Assembly: GCF_000152845.1 (NCBI RefSeq)
Contig: NZ_CH902586.1
Coordinates: 73,601 to 137,600 of the forward strand
Origin: Roseovarius sp. 217
GTDB lineage: Bacteria > Pseudomonadota > Alphaproteobacteria > Rhodobacterales > Rhodobacteraceae
Reading direction: 5' to 3'
Length of the DNA: 64,000 nucleotides
Shown here: piece after piece, positions 1 to 9,267 of the stretch
Position numbering within the stretch: position 1 is the first letter of the stretch
Layout: each line of letters opens with the position of its first letter
Notes under the pieces: model-generated
Told to the model about the DNA's origin: nothing
Database searches by the model: none
What the model saw: only the letters and a program-made list of their open reading frames with translations
Program-made: the position numbers and the translations under genes

Positions 1-1
1 C

Positions 2-418
2 ATTGGAGAACCGGAAATAAATGAAAGCATCGGTGGCCAGTTCGCCGGGCTGATCTGCCTCCTGCTGGAAGACGATGCCAACCTGCGTGAGGCATTGACC
101 ACCCTTCTGGTACGCTGGGGCATTGTGGTGATGCAGATGGACGTATTCGATGACGTGGCATCCAGCGTGGCTGCTTTGGAACATGCGCCCGACATCATCC
201 TGACCGATTACCGGTTGCAGGGAAAAATTCAGGGCACGGATGTCACGCGCGACATCAACGCATTGCTGCATACCTCATGCCCCACGATTGTAATGACGGC
301 AGATACCAGTCCCGAACTGATCCAGTCGATCCGCGATCAGGGGTTCCCCGTCATGATCAAACCGATCAGCCCGCCGGGCCTGCGCGTCCTTATGCACAAC
401 CTGTTGTTTGAAAACTAA
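2..418 (+). CDS. Receiver (REC) domain protein, C-terminal part only
   Basis: The frame is open from the window edge to a stop at 418, so the N-terminal part lies outside. The roughly 138 visible residues form a CheY-like receiver domain. They show the acidic pair in LLLEDDANL, the phospho-acceptor Asp in DIILTDYRL, the conserved Thr in IVMTADT and the Lys in MIKPISP. No output domain follows before the stop. Such a domain is typical of the end of a hybrid sensor kinase, but it could be a stand-alone regulator. The next gene starts about 56 bp downstream on the same strand and encodes a ligand-binding protein, which suggests a sensory pair. Confidence is high for the domain and low for the full architecture. 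Confidence 0.8.
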   Translation: MGEPEINESIGGQFAGLICLLLEDDANLREALTTLLVRWGIVVMQMDVFDDVASSVAALEHAPDIILTDYRLQGKIQGTDVTRDINALLHTSCPTIVMTADTSPELIQSIRDQGFPVMIKPISPPGLRVLMHNLLFEN

Positions 419-473
419 GAAGGAACCGGGCACCGTCGAAGCGTGGGCGCGCCCAACCCAGAGGAATATCGCC

Positions 474-1676
474 TTGTCACACGATACGATCCCAATCGGA
501 AGCATGGTTCCTTTGACCGGGACATCGGCAGAAGATGGTCACGAATTCCGCAACGGGTTGATCATGGCGATTGATGAGGTTAACGCGCGCGGCGGCGTCA
601 ACGGGCGCAGATTGGCCCCGATTTTCGTGGATACGGGCGATCAAAGCGCTGAAAAGGTTGTTCGCGCAGCGCGCATCTTGATCGCCGAGCACGGCGTTCA
701 TGCGATCATCAATGGCTATAATATCGGCTCGCAGAATTCGGAATATGAGGTGATCGCTGACGCCGGTATCATCTATATTCACCACAATACGCTTTTGCAG
801 CATCATGACACTGTGGCCAGCGATCCACAGCGCTATTTTGGCTGTTTCATGGGCGATCCGGCGGAATACTGGTACGGTCAGGGGTTTATAAAATTCCTGT
901 CATGCCTGCGCGACACCAAGCAATGGAAGCCACGCAATCGCCGCATTGCCATCCTGTCAGGGCCAAAACCCTACAGCATCGTCATCGCCAATGCGATGGC
1001 ATCGGTTTCGGCGCAGTTCGGATGGGAGGCAGCACCCCCGCGCGTGTCGCGCAGCATTGTCGGAAACTGGCGCGCGATACTGGACGACATCCGCAAAGAG
1101 GACCCAGCCGTCTTGGCCTTTACCCATTTTCACGCAACGGACATCGCAAAATTCCATTTGCAATTCATGGAAAACCCTTTGCCCGCATTGCTTTACCTTC
1201 AATATGGAGCGTTGCACCGCAAATTTTCGGAGATTGTCGGTGAAAAGGGGCGTGGTGCGATTGTAGGCACGGTCATCGGGTTGCCACGGGATGAACTGGG
1301 CTGTCGGTTTGCCGAGAAATACATCGAAAGGTTCGGGCCACTTTCCACCCCCGAGGTCGGATGCCAGCCCTATACATCGCTGCACCACTATGCCATTGCG
1401 GCCGCGATCGCTGGCGGCACTGGCGGGCCGGGGCAAGACACGCAAAACCGGCGCATTGCGTCCGCTCTGTTGAATTTACCCTACCGCAGCGTCGCGGGGA
1501 TGATCCGCTATCATCATAAATGGCAGGCTGCCGTGCCTTACCCCAACGCCACGAACGACCCTTCACTAGGGTTGCCCCATCTTTTCTACCAATTGCGCAC
1601 TCCAGGCGAGCGGGCAAATCTGGTGGCCCCTGAGCCTTTTTCAGACTCGGCCTTCGAATTGCCGCCTTGGCTGTAA
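474..1676 (+). CDS. Periplasmic-binding-protein-like type 1 protein (AmiC/LivK family), no visible signal peptide
   Basis: This 400-residue protein has the fold signature of Leu/Ile/Val- and amide-binding proteins near its N-terminus (IPIGSMVPLTG, then GLIMAIDEVNARGG). It is full length for the family. I chose the TTG at 474 because AGAGGA lies 8 nt upstream. An in-frame TTG at 408 would add 22 polar residues and overlaps the preceding stop. Neither start gives a hydrophobic signal peptide, so the protein may stay in the cytoplasm as AmiC does, or be mis-started. Position directly after a receiver-domain gene suggests a ligand sensor feeding a signalling pathway (inference). No ABC permease genes follow, since IS remnants begin at the stop codon. 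Confidence 0.75.
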   Translation: MSHDTIPIGSMVPLTGTSAEDGHEFRNGLIMAIDEVNARGGVNGRRLAPIFVDTGDQSAEKVVRAARILIAEHGVHAIINGYNIGSQNSEYEVIADAGIIYIHHNTLLQHHDTVASDPQRYFGCFMGDPAEYWYGQGFIKFLSCLRDTKQWKPRNRRIAILSGPKPYSIVIANAMASVSAQFGWEAAPPRVSRSIVGNWRAILDDIRKEDPAVLAFTHFHATDIAKFHLQFMENPLPALLYLQYGALHRKFSEIVGEKGRGAIVGTVIGLPRDELGCRFAEKYIERFGPLSTPEVGCQPYTSLHHYAIAAAIAGGTGGPGQDTQNRRIASALLNLPYRSVAGMIRYHHKWQAAVPYPNATNDPSLGLPHLFYQLRTPGERANLVAPEPFSDSAFELPPWL

Positions 1677-2604
1677 AATGGCTCGCTTCGGTCGGCGGTG
1701 CCGAGTGCATTGAAGCGATTGATAAGTACGATGCGGATGTGGACTTCGCGGTTTGGCGGTCGGGGATCTCGTGCGGCGTTGAGCTCACCGAAGGACTTGA
1801 TGCAGCGCGTCTTGGCCTCGATACGGCTTGGGGCGTGGAGTCCGGTCCACCGTTTCCAGAGTGTCCTGCCATGGTGACGCTTAGTGCGCAGGGTTCCGTT
1901 GCGCGCTCGGGCGGCCGGACAATTCTCTTTCCAAGATCGGCCATTCTTGCGGATCGGAATAGATCGAGACCGCATCGCCTGCGAGGATAGCGTTGTGGCA
2001 TCGGCGTGTGTCTTAGGCACCGTCCGCGGTCACACTGCCAACTTCTTCGTTGTCGGGAATCTTGTCCAGAAGGCCCGGCAGGATAGGGCTGTCACCGTCC
2101 CGTCTGGGAGCAAACTCGACGGCGCGGATGTCGGAGGTGGCCATATCCATGGCCAGATGGACCTTTTGCCATTGGCGCCGTCCCTTAACACTATGCTTGC
2201 GGGCTTGCCTTTCCCCCTCGCCAAGGAATTTGATGCCGGTGCTATCCACCAGCAGGTTGAGTTGCCCGTCGGTACGGCGATACGGTATCCGCATTTGGAG
2301 GGTCTTCTGCCTTCGCACAAGGTCGAATAGTCCGGCGCGGGCCAGTCTAGCCCCGCCAGCTGCAACAGGCTGGCGACCATCCCCGATGCTTGCCTGACGG
2401 CAGTTTCGAAAGTACCATGATCGACCGACAGAACTGGATCGCCACAATCGAGAACACTGGCGGGCGCCCTGGACGCCGCTCATGCGGCGCGTGCCAGGCC
2501 ATCTTCTTGTCAAGCCAGAACAACAGCGACCCGCGCTTGCAAAGCGCTGCGCTATATCTGGACCAGTTTGTTGTGCGATAGCGGGCGGGTTCGGGCTTGC
2601 TCAT
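1670..2604 (-). pseudogene. IS5-family transposase remnant, multiply frameshifted
   Basis: Read on the minus strand, the pieces lie in order but in different frames. The N-terminus (start near 2604, MSKPEPARYRTTNWSRY) is followed by GLDWPAPDYSTLC, then by the core with LLVDSTGIKFLGEGE and SDIRAVEFAPRRDGDSP, then by IPIRKNGRSWKE and SRIEAKTRCIKSFGE. This matches IS5-group DDE transposases, where the first Asp lies in LLVDSTG. At least three frameshifts separate the pieces, and the last few residues are replaced where the remnant meets the stop of the upstream gene. No terminal repeats were identified, so the element edges are approximate. It cannot make an active transposase. Confidence 0.85.
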
Positions 2605-2823
2605 GCCATCCGTCTAACCGCATGAATTCGCGAAATGAATCCTCGACGGCCAGAGTCTTACAGCAATGCCATTTCTCAATGCGGAAGCGGTATAAAAGCG
2701 CTTCCTGAACCTCTTTCCAACCCATCATGACCAGAGCCTATAACCCTTCTGATTCAATTAAATCAGTCAGTTAGCCCCTAGACTGATCGAAGAGTGATTC
2801 ACCACCATCTACCCAAGTCGTCC
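2605..2823. other. Spacer between two IS remnants
   Basis: About 220 bp lie between the IS5 remnant and the IS1380-type terminal repeat. I see no gene, no convincing hairpin and no operator. It is probably leftover IS or flanking DNA. Confidence 0.4.
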
Positions 2824-2841
2824 CTTAACCCGGATAATTCA
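2824..2841. repeat. Left terminal inverted repeat of the IS1380-family element
   Basis: The 18-nt sequence cttaacccggataattca is the exact reverse complement of 5999-6016. Confidence 0.85.
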
Positions 2842-3918
2842 CGAGAAGGCGGCGGAGGTATCGTAACCATCTGAAATGCTGTATGTTTTGGGTGCTACCG
2901 CCAAACATGCAGCTTTTGAGAGGACGACCCCCGCCATGGTCCAATCTACGTGCTCCACGCCCCGCCTGTCACCCCTCAATGGCAAGCCGATCCTGCTTGG
3001 ATTTGACGGCGCAGACATGAGCTCCGACGCAGGGCTGACGCTGCTGCGCGAGATCGAGCGCAAGGCGGGTCTGGCGCAGCGGCTTGCAGATTGCCTGTGC
3101 GATCCGCGCGATCCGGCAAAAGTTCAGCATAGCCTGTGCGACATCATCCGTTTCCGGATCATGATGATCGCAGCTGGGTATGAAGACGGCAATGACGCGA
3201 ACGCCTTGCGGCACGATCCCAGCTTCAGGATTGCACTGGAGCGCGGCCCGGAAACCGGGGCGGCATTATGTTCGCAGCCGACGATTCCACGCATGGAAAA
3301 CCTGCCCGATACTCGCGCGCTGATCCACATGGGTCGCGAGATGGTCCGGTTCTACTGTGAGTCCTTTGCGCGCGCTCCAGGCCGGATCGTGCTCGATATA
3401 GATGATACCTTTGATGCGGTGCATGGCCACCAGCACCTGCGCCTGTTCAATGCGTTCTACGACGAGTTCGGCTTCCAGCCGATCGTCGTGTTCGACGGTG
3501 AAGGCCGGCTCGTGGGGATACTGTTGCGCCCGGCCCGCCGGCCCAAGGGAGCCGAGAGCGCGGCCCATATCCGCTGGTTGATCCGGCAGATTGCCAGGCA
3601 TTGGCCCGAGACGGAAATCCTGCTGCGGGCGGACGGCCATTACTGCACCCCGGAGGTTCTGGACCTGTGTGACAGGCTCGGGCTGAGCTATGTCTTCGGT
3701 CTGTCAAAGAACGGCCGTCTGGCGCAAAACATCTCGGCTATGGAGGCATCGACGGCAGCGCGCTACACACGCACCCTTGGTCAGAAACTGCGCCGGTTCA
3801 AGACCTTTTCCTACGCGGCCCGGTCGTGGTCGAAACCGCGCCGCGTGATAGCCCGCGTCGAGGTTGGCCCAATGGGGCGCGATACCCGCTACATCGTCAC
3901 CAATCTCGAGGGCGGCCG

Positions 3919-3927
3919 CGGCAAGCA
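3919..3927. repeat. 9-bp target-site duplication, left copy
   Basis: The sequence cggcaagca is identical to 5488-5496 and flanks the nested IS4-family element on both sides. Confidence 0.8.
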
Positions 3928-5487
3928 GTAACCGCGCCATTGGCCTTGCAGTTACCCATAAGTTGTGTGGCAAATTGATTCACCCACTAGAGTTGGCCTT
4001 GCTCAAATTGACTCAACCATGATTCGTCATGTGGCACCGAATGATTGAGGTGGAAACATGGAGCAGAGTTGGGTGGAAACAGAGACCGCTGAGTGCGATC
4101 TTGGGGATGCGCGGCTAAACCGGCGTCTCGGGAGAATGCTCGAGGCTCTCGGAGAACATCCCGGGAAATCGCTGCCGACAGCGTTTCAGGATTGGTCGAA
4201 CACCAAGGCTGCTTACCGCTTCTTTTCGAACGCAAATGTCAGTGAAGACAAAATCCTCGAAGGCCATTTCGCCGCCTCTGATTTGCGCACACGCGCGACC
4301 GATGGTCCAATTTTGATCCTGCAGGACATAACGGAATTCTCTTTCAAGCGCGCTGAGCCGGAGAAAGTCGGGTTTACCGGAACATCATGCGGCCGCAAGA
4401 TGAAGGACGGGCGTCATCAGAGCCACGCCATCTGCGGCATACGGATGCATGTGAGCCTTGCCGTCACGCCGGAAGGCCTTCCACTCGGAATAACTGCGGC
4501 AAAATTCTGGTCGCGTGACAAATTCAAAGGCACGAGGGCCCTTAAGCGCAAAATCAATCCAACTCGCGTCCCCATTGAGCAGAAGGAAAGTATGCGCTGG
4601 CTGGACAACATACGCCTTTCAACCGAGTTGATCGGTGCGCCAGAACGCTGCGTTCATATAGGCGATCGCGAGAGCGATATCTACGAGCTCTACTGCCTGG
4701 CGGAAGATTTGGGGACCAGCTTCCTCGTCCGAAGCTGCGTTGATCGCTTGGCCGAAGACGGGGATACGACCGTCTCAAAGGTGGTGGCTACGATCCAAGC
4801 CAGTGGTACGCATGAAATTCGGTTCCGCGATGCGCAGGGCAAGACGCAGCAGGCCGTGCTTTCGATCAGGCGCGCTACGATGACAGTTCGCCCGCCGATC
4901 GGGAAGCAGAAGAAATACCGGCATCAACAGCTCCAGATCATCCATGCTGAAGAGCTCAACCCGCCAGAAGGCCGGGCGCCCGTGTTCTGGAAACTGATCA
5001 CGAACCTGCCGGTTGCGACCCATGCGGACGCCATTCACAAGCTCGAGTGATATGCGCTGAGATGGAAGATCGAGACCTTCTTCCGGACCCTGAAAACCGG
5101 GTGCCGGATCGAAGGGCTGCGCTTGGCAACGGCTGGTGACTGGCAAACTGCATTGCACTGTGCTGCGTCGTGGCCTGGCGCGTGTCCTGGCTGACGATGC
5201 TCAGGCGCGAGACACCAAACATCACCCGCTGCCGTCTTCACCAAAGCCGAGCGCACCCTGCTCGAGCGCCTGACGACAGAAAACAAACAGAAGGTTACGC
5301 GCGATCTCGATTTCTATGTCAGGATTGTTGCGCGGCTTGGGGGCTATCTTGATCGCACATCGGATGCGCCACCAGGCACGACAGTCATATGGCGCGGCCT
5401 CTCCCGCCTCGCCGACCTTGTCGAAGGCGCTCGTATCGCAGAAAGACAGGAAACTTATGGGTAACTGCAAGATCAACGGGGCGCTTA
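3928..5487 (+). mobile_element. IS4-family (Tn5/IS50-like) element nested in the IS1380 transposase
   Basis: The element is about 1.56 kb. Both flanks carry the 9-bp direct repeat cggcaagca (3919-3927 and 5488-5496); 9 bp is the duplication length made by Tn5/IS50. The terminal regions are imperfect inverted repeats of about 37 bp with a perfect inner block, cagttacccataagtt at 3949-3964 against its complement at 5452-5467. The exact tips are uncertain by 1 nt because the outermost bases differ. The single transposase gene is itself decayed (see 4058-5463). Confidence 0.85.
4058..5463 (+). pseudogene. IS4-family Tn5-like transposase with internal stop and frameshift
   Basis: The ATG at 4058 opens a Tn5-type transposase: MEQSWVETETAECDLGDARL, then DWSNTKAAYRFFSN, ILILQDITEFSF (first catalytic Asp) and HIGDRESDIYELYCL (second Asp). 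A stop at 5048 replaces the Trp expected before YALRWKIETFFRTLKTGCR, the segment carrying the catalytic Glu. A frameshift follows near 5110-5160. The C-terminus (KAERTLLERLTTENKQKV to QETYG) continues in other frames to a stop inside the right terminal repeat. The family is usually about 450-480 residues, and the summed pieces match that. The gene is not functional as read. Confidence 0.85.
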
Positions 5488-5496
5488 CGGCAAGCA
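5488..5496. repeat. 9-bp target-site duplication, right copy
   Basis: The sequence cggcaagca matches 3919-3927. The IS1380 transposase frame resumes within it. Confidence 0.8.
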
Positions 5497-5998
5497 TCTT
5501 TACGAGAAGCTTTATTCCGCACGCGGTCAGGCGGAAAACCACATCAAGGCATGGAAGACCCATCTCCCATCAGACCGAACATCATGCTCGAAGGCGAACG
5601 CCAACCAGATGCGTCTGATGCTGCACAGTTGCGCCTACTGGCTCTGGTGGAAATTGCGCGCCGCCTGTCCAAGGAGATCCCCATGGCGCCGCGCCCAATT
5701 CGACACCCTGCGGCTGCATCTCGTCAAGCTGGCTGCAACCATCGTCGAGAAGAAGACCCGGATCAGCATCACACTGCCGACATCATGTCCGCGACAGGGT
5801 CTCCTCCATCTTCTCTTCGACGCGCTCGCCCCACCGAAAGCAGCCTGACGCGAGCGGCCCGACAACCCCGAAACATCAATCCATATTCAAAAACAACCAC
5901 GTCAACGACCGGCCAGCAAACCGGACGCAAACATCGGATGCGCGCGACAGACCCGAGATCCGTGAAACCGGCCCCAGGAACACATGAAGGCAGCTTCA

Positions 5999-6016
5999 TG
6001 AATTATCCGGGTTAAG
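5999..6016. repeat. Right terminal inverted repeat of the IS1380-family element
   Basis: This is the exact reverse complement of 2824-2841. Confidence 0.85.
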
Positions 6017-6043
6017 TGCTGCCGGAAGAAAAGTATTTGACTG

Positions 6044-8035
6044 GTGAGTCACCATTCATGTAACCTCAATGAAAGCGAACATTACTTATTGATCTGGGAA
6101 TCTATGAACGAACATCCGGCGGACTTTCTTAAGCGCAATATCGAAGCTGGGGACATGCGTACCCTGCTAATGGTTCTCGTGCAGATGACGGGTGATCTTT
6201 CCTGGCTTGACCCGCCTTACCGGCCAAAGCGGGATATTCGTTTGTTACCTGCGCGAGATGCGGGTCTACCGAAAGAAGTGCAACGTGCGATTCAAAATGC
6301 TCTGCTGAACTTCATTGGGTCCGGAAAAGAGCTGAAGTTACCTGATCCCGACGAAGAAACCTTACATAAAATGATGTCGGTATGCTTGGGGGAGGATGTA
6401 CCTTTCGAATACGCGTCCTTGGTTCGCGAAGAGCTTGGCTTTGAGAAAAGGCAAGTCGAATGGAGCAATTCTGAACATAGATCCGCAAATGATAGTTCAG
6501 TGCTAATAGTTGGAGGCGGGGTAAGCGGAATCAGTCTGGCCGTTGCACTGAAAAATTTGGGCATCTCATTTACGATCGTCGAAGCCCAGGACGATGTCGG
6601 CGGTGTCTGGAATATGAATCGGTATCCTGGCTGTGGTGTGGACACTCCGAACTACGCATATGCCTATTCGTTCGAAAAGAACTTTTGGTCGAAGTATTTC
6701 TCATCGCGCGAGGAGATTCTGGAATATCTTCAGCGTGTGGCGACGAAGTATGATCTACGCAAGTCTATCCAGTTTTCGACTAGTCTGACTGGGGCTGTGT
6801 GGGACCCACGGCGAAAGGAATGGATTGCTACGCTGGAAAATGACGGCGAGACTACGACCGCACGAACGCGGTTTCTTGTCAGCTCGATTGGACAACTCAG
6901 CGATCCGTCGATCCCGAAGATAAAAGGGCATTCAGATTTTTCTGGCCCCATTTTCCATTCGGCACACTGGCCTGAAGATCTGTCGGTTGATGGTAAACAT
7001 GTTGCCATAATCGGTACCGGCGCAACGGCCATGCAGCTTGTTCCTGCGATTTCCGACCGTGTCGAAAAAGTAAGCGTCTATCAACGGACACCGCAGTGGT
7101 CCCGTCCAATCGAAGGATATCTTGACGAAATCCGCGAGGAGGAGAAATGGCTGCTCAAGACGCTACCGTTTTATGCGGAGTGGTTCCGGTTCAACATGTT
7201 CTGGCGGTATGGCGATGGGCTCCTACAAACGCTTCGCCGGGATCCCGAATGGGTACATCCTGAAAGGTCGATCAATCGTACAAACGACCGGCATCGCGAG
7301 GAACTGATAAACTTTATAAACTCCGAAATCGGGGATCTTCCGGAGTTGGTGGAGAAATGTATTCCAACATATCCACCGTTCGGAAAACGTATACTGCTTG
7401 ACAATAACTGGTATAAAACGCTGCGAAAACCCAATGTAGAACTTGTCGATACGCGGATAGAACACATCGGAAAGGATTATGTAAAATCCATTGACGGCGT
7501 GTGTCGGGCTGCCGACATCATAGTTTACTGCACAGGTTTCAAGATTAATGAGATGGCTTCCCGTCTGGGCATCCACGGCCGTGATGGCCTGTCGCTTGCC
7601 GATGCTTGGGCAGACGAGAACCCAACCGCTTATCTAGGCATGACTGTTGAGTGCTTCCCAAACTTCTTTACAATGATCGGGCCGAACTCGGGACCAGCAC
7701 ACGGGGGAAGTGTAGTATTTCAGGCTGAATGCCAGACCCGATACATAACCTCGCTGATAGTGCAGATGGTAGAAAAAGGTTTTAACGCCTTTGAAGTTAA
7801 GTCCGATGTACTTCGTCAATTTGTCGAAGAGGTAGATGCCGAGCACGAAAAGTTAATTTGGACGCATCCGGGCGTAGATACCTACTACAAGAACCGCCAC
7901 GGTCGGGTGACTTCCGTAATCCCATGGCGTTTTGTGGATTACTGGAAGATGACGCATGATGCGCAATTGTCTGACTACGAATTCGAACAGGAGGGAAATC
8001 GATCACAGACCAATGATAATTCCTCTGTTGCGTGA
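6044..8035 (+). CDS. Type I Baeyer-Villiger flavin monooxygenase (HAPMO-like)
   Basis: This predicted FAD- and NADPH-dependent enzyme inserts oxygen next to a ketone to make an ester or lactone. At 663 residues it has an N-terminal helical extension of about 150 residues, as in 4-hydroxyacetophenone monooxygenase. It then shows an FAD Rossmann motif GGGVSG (about 157-162), the Baeyer-Villiger fingerprint FxGxxxHxxxWP as FSGPIFHSAHWP (299-310), and a second Rossmann motif GTGATA (324-329). I chose the GTG at 6044; ATG 6104 is an in-frame alternative. The IS1380 right end sits 27 bp upstream, so the native promoter may be displaced. The gene is visibly richer in A/T than those after 17 kb. Next come TRAP transporter genes, suggesting uptake and oxidation of a cyclic or aryl ketone (inference). 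Confidence 0.88.
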   Translation: MSHHSCNLNESEHYLLIWESMNEHPADFLKRNIEAGDMRTLLMVLVQMTGDLSWLDPPYRPKRDIRLLPARDAGLPKEVQRAIQNALLNFIGSGKELKLPDPDEETLHKMMSVCLGEDVPFEYASLVREELGFEKRQVEWSNSEHRSANDSSVLIVGGGVSGISLAVALKNLGISFTIVEAQDDVGGVWNMNRYPGCGVDTPNYAYAYSFEKNFWSKYFSSREEILEYLQRVATKYDLRKSIQFSTSLTGAVWDPRRKEWIATLENDGETTTARTRFLVSSIGQLSDPSIPKIKGHSDFSGPIFHSAHWPEDLSVDGKHVAIIGTGATAMQLVPAISDRVEKVSVYQRTPQWSRPIEGYLDEIREEEKWLLKTLPFYAEWFRFNMFWRYGDGLLQTLRRDPEWVHPERSINRTNDRHREELINFINSEIGDLPELVEKCIPTYPPFGKRILLDNNWYKTLRKPNVELVDTRIEHIGKDYVKSIDGVCRAADIIVYCTGFKINEMASRLGIHGRDGLSLADAWADENPTAYLGMTVECFPNFFTMIGPNSGPAHGGSVVFQAECQTRYITSLIVQMVEKGFNAFEVKSDVLRQFVEEVDAEHEKLIWTHPGVDTYYKNRHGRVTSVIPWRFVDYWKMTHDAQLSDYEFEQEGNRSQTNDNSSVA

Positions 8036-8113
8036 TGCTACTTTGCCTTGGAGGAGGCGCGGAAGTTGTATCAAGTAGCTTCGAAACGAAATAAACCATA
8101 TGGGAGGATCACA

Positions 8114-8575
8114 ATGAAACGCCGTAATTTTCTGAAATCTGCCGTGGGCGGAGCAACAGCAATGGGCATCGCAGCCCCTGCCATCGCGCAAACTTCAAAA
8201 GTTGGCTGGGACATGCCAACATCTTGGCCATCCGGACTCATGCTCCATGACTCTGCCACAATTTTTGCTGAACGCGTCACGGATCTGACCGACGGCCAGT
8301 TCCAGATTAGGGCCGAACATGTTACCCACTGCCAGAATCTTGATCGTATCACCATCGCGGAGCTTCAAAGTGGCGATGAAGACGTCGAGTTCCGCGCTCT
8401 GCCCGACGATATCCTCAATGCGCTTAAAGCTTCTGCGGAAAAGCATCTGAAAATTTTCAGCGATGAAAGTGAAGATTTCGCTCGCATTTACGACAACTAT
8501 AATAAGTTCTCTACCGAGATAAGGGCGCTTCAGAACATGACCGTTTATCCGCTTGAGCGTCAACGCAATAGCTGA
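8114..8575 (+). pseudogene. TRAP transporter substrate-binding protein (DctP) with large internal deletion
   Basis: The start ATG 8114 follows GGGAGGATC. The N-terminus is a twin-arginine-like signal (MKRRNFLKS, then a hydrophobic stretch to AIAQ, about residue 26), followed by the first DctP segment ending near GQFQIRAEHV (about residue 70). The sequence then jumps to what looks like the extreme C-terminus of the same family (FRALPDDILNALKASAE, IYDNYNKFSTEIRAL). The total is 153 residues against about 340-370 in intact proteins. The frame is preserved, so this is an in-frame loss of the ligand-binding middle. It probably cannot bind substrate. The membrane subunits downstream look intact. 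Confidence 0.8.
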
Positions 8576-8674
8576 AAGCGGCGGTGAAGATGCTCGCCTA
8601 GATGTTGTCTGACGAAGCTATTTCTCAAACAGCATCTAGGCTGCAATAATCGGAATATAGTCCGGAATTGGTGG

Positions 8675-9229
8675 GTGAACGTGTCGTATTTATTGACGAT
8701 CAGCTACTGGATTGATGCACTTAACGTCAGGATAGCAAGAGTTGTTGTCTGGTGTACGCTGGTAATGATTTTGCTGTCGTTCCTGAATGCCCTTCTCAGG
8801 CGCGTTGGTCGCACCATTGGCGAAAATCTCACGTGGGGAACGGCGACAGACCTTCAGTGGGTTCTGTTCGGTTTTATGTTTATGATGGCTGGCGGCTATA
8901 CGATACTCACCAACTCGAATGTGCGGGTCGATATTTTCTACAGCAGCTTTTCGCCACGCAAGAAGAGTTGCATAGAAGCTGCAGCTGCAATTTTTTGCAT
9001 AATCCCGTTTTCGGCACTGGTGATATGGATGTCTTGGCCAATGGTCTTCAACTCAATCTTCATATGGGAGCGGTCGACCGTTCCGGGGGGCATAAGCCCG
9101 TGGCTGGTCAAACTGATTATCCCGTTAGGCTTTTTCCTGATCCTAATCCAAGGCGTTTCGGTTGCCATCAAGCATATCGCTTTCCTGACCGACAAGGCAC
9201 CCGATCCTAATGTACCTTTTGAACACTGA
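8675..9229 (+). CDS. TRAP transporter small membrane subunit (DctQ-like)
   Basis: This 184-residue protein has about four predicted membrane segments (for example VVVWCTLVMILLSFLNALL, WVLFGFMFMMAGGYTIL, IIPFSALVIWMSW and LIIPLGFFLILIQGVSVAI). Between the first two lies LTWGTATDLQWVLFGF, typical of the DctQ/TRAP small subunit. The start is GTG 8675; an in-frame GTG two codons later is possible. In the family this subunit pairs with DctM to form the sodium-coupled permease. It lies about 100 bp after the damaged binding-protein gene and 38 bp before the large subunit, consistent with one operon. Confidence 0.85.
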   Translation: MNVSYLLTISYWIDALNVRIARVVVWCTLVMILLSFLNALLRRVGRTIGENLTWGTATDLQWVLFGFMFMMAGGYTILTNSNVRVDIFYSSFSPRKKSCIEAAAAIFCIIPFSALVIWMSWPMVFNSIFIWERSTVPGGISPWLVKLIIPLGFFLILIQGVSVAIKHIAFLTDKAPDPNVPFEH

Positions 9230-9267
9230 CCATCCCTCTCCCATGACTTGAGATTTAGGAATTTAGC

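Larger units (their letters stand above)
2936..5848 (+). pseudogene. IS1380-family transposase, disrupted by IS insertion
   Basis: The first part starts at ATG 2936 and runs in frame to 3925. It includes FDGADMSSDAGLTLLREIE and the DDE-type motifs IVLDIDDTFDAVHGHQ and LLRADGHYC. It then enters the nested IS and meets a stop 3 nt later. The reading frame resumes after the nested element at 5489 with GKHLYEKLYSARGQAENHIK (catalytic Glu region) and ends at 5848. Removing 3928-5487 plus one copy of the 9-bp repeat restores one continuous frame of about 450 residues. The gene was therefore apparently intact when the second IS landed and is now non-functional. Confidence 0.85.
2824..6016 (+). mobile_element. 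IS1380-family element interrupted by a nested IS
   Basis: The element is bounded by an 18-bp perfect inverted repeat, cttaacccggataattca at 2824-2841 and its complement at 5999-6016. Inside lies one IS1380-type transposase gene split by a second IS at 3928-5487. Without the nested copy and one of its duplications, the element is about 1.6 kb, the usual IS1380 size. I found no matching 4-bp target duplication immediately outside the repeats, so the flanks have changed or the insertion is old. The right end lies only 27 bp before the start of the monooxygenase gene at 6044. Confidence 0.85.
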
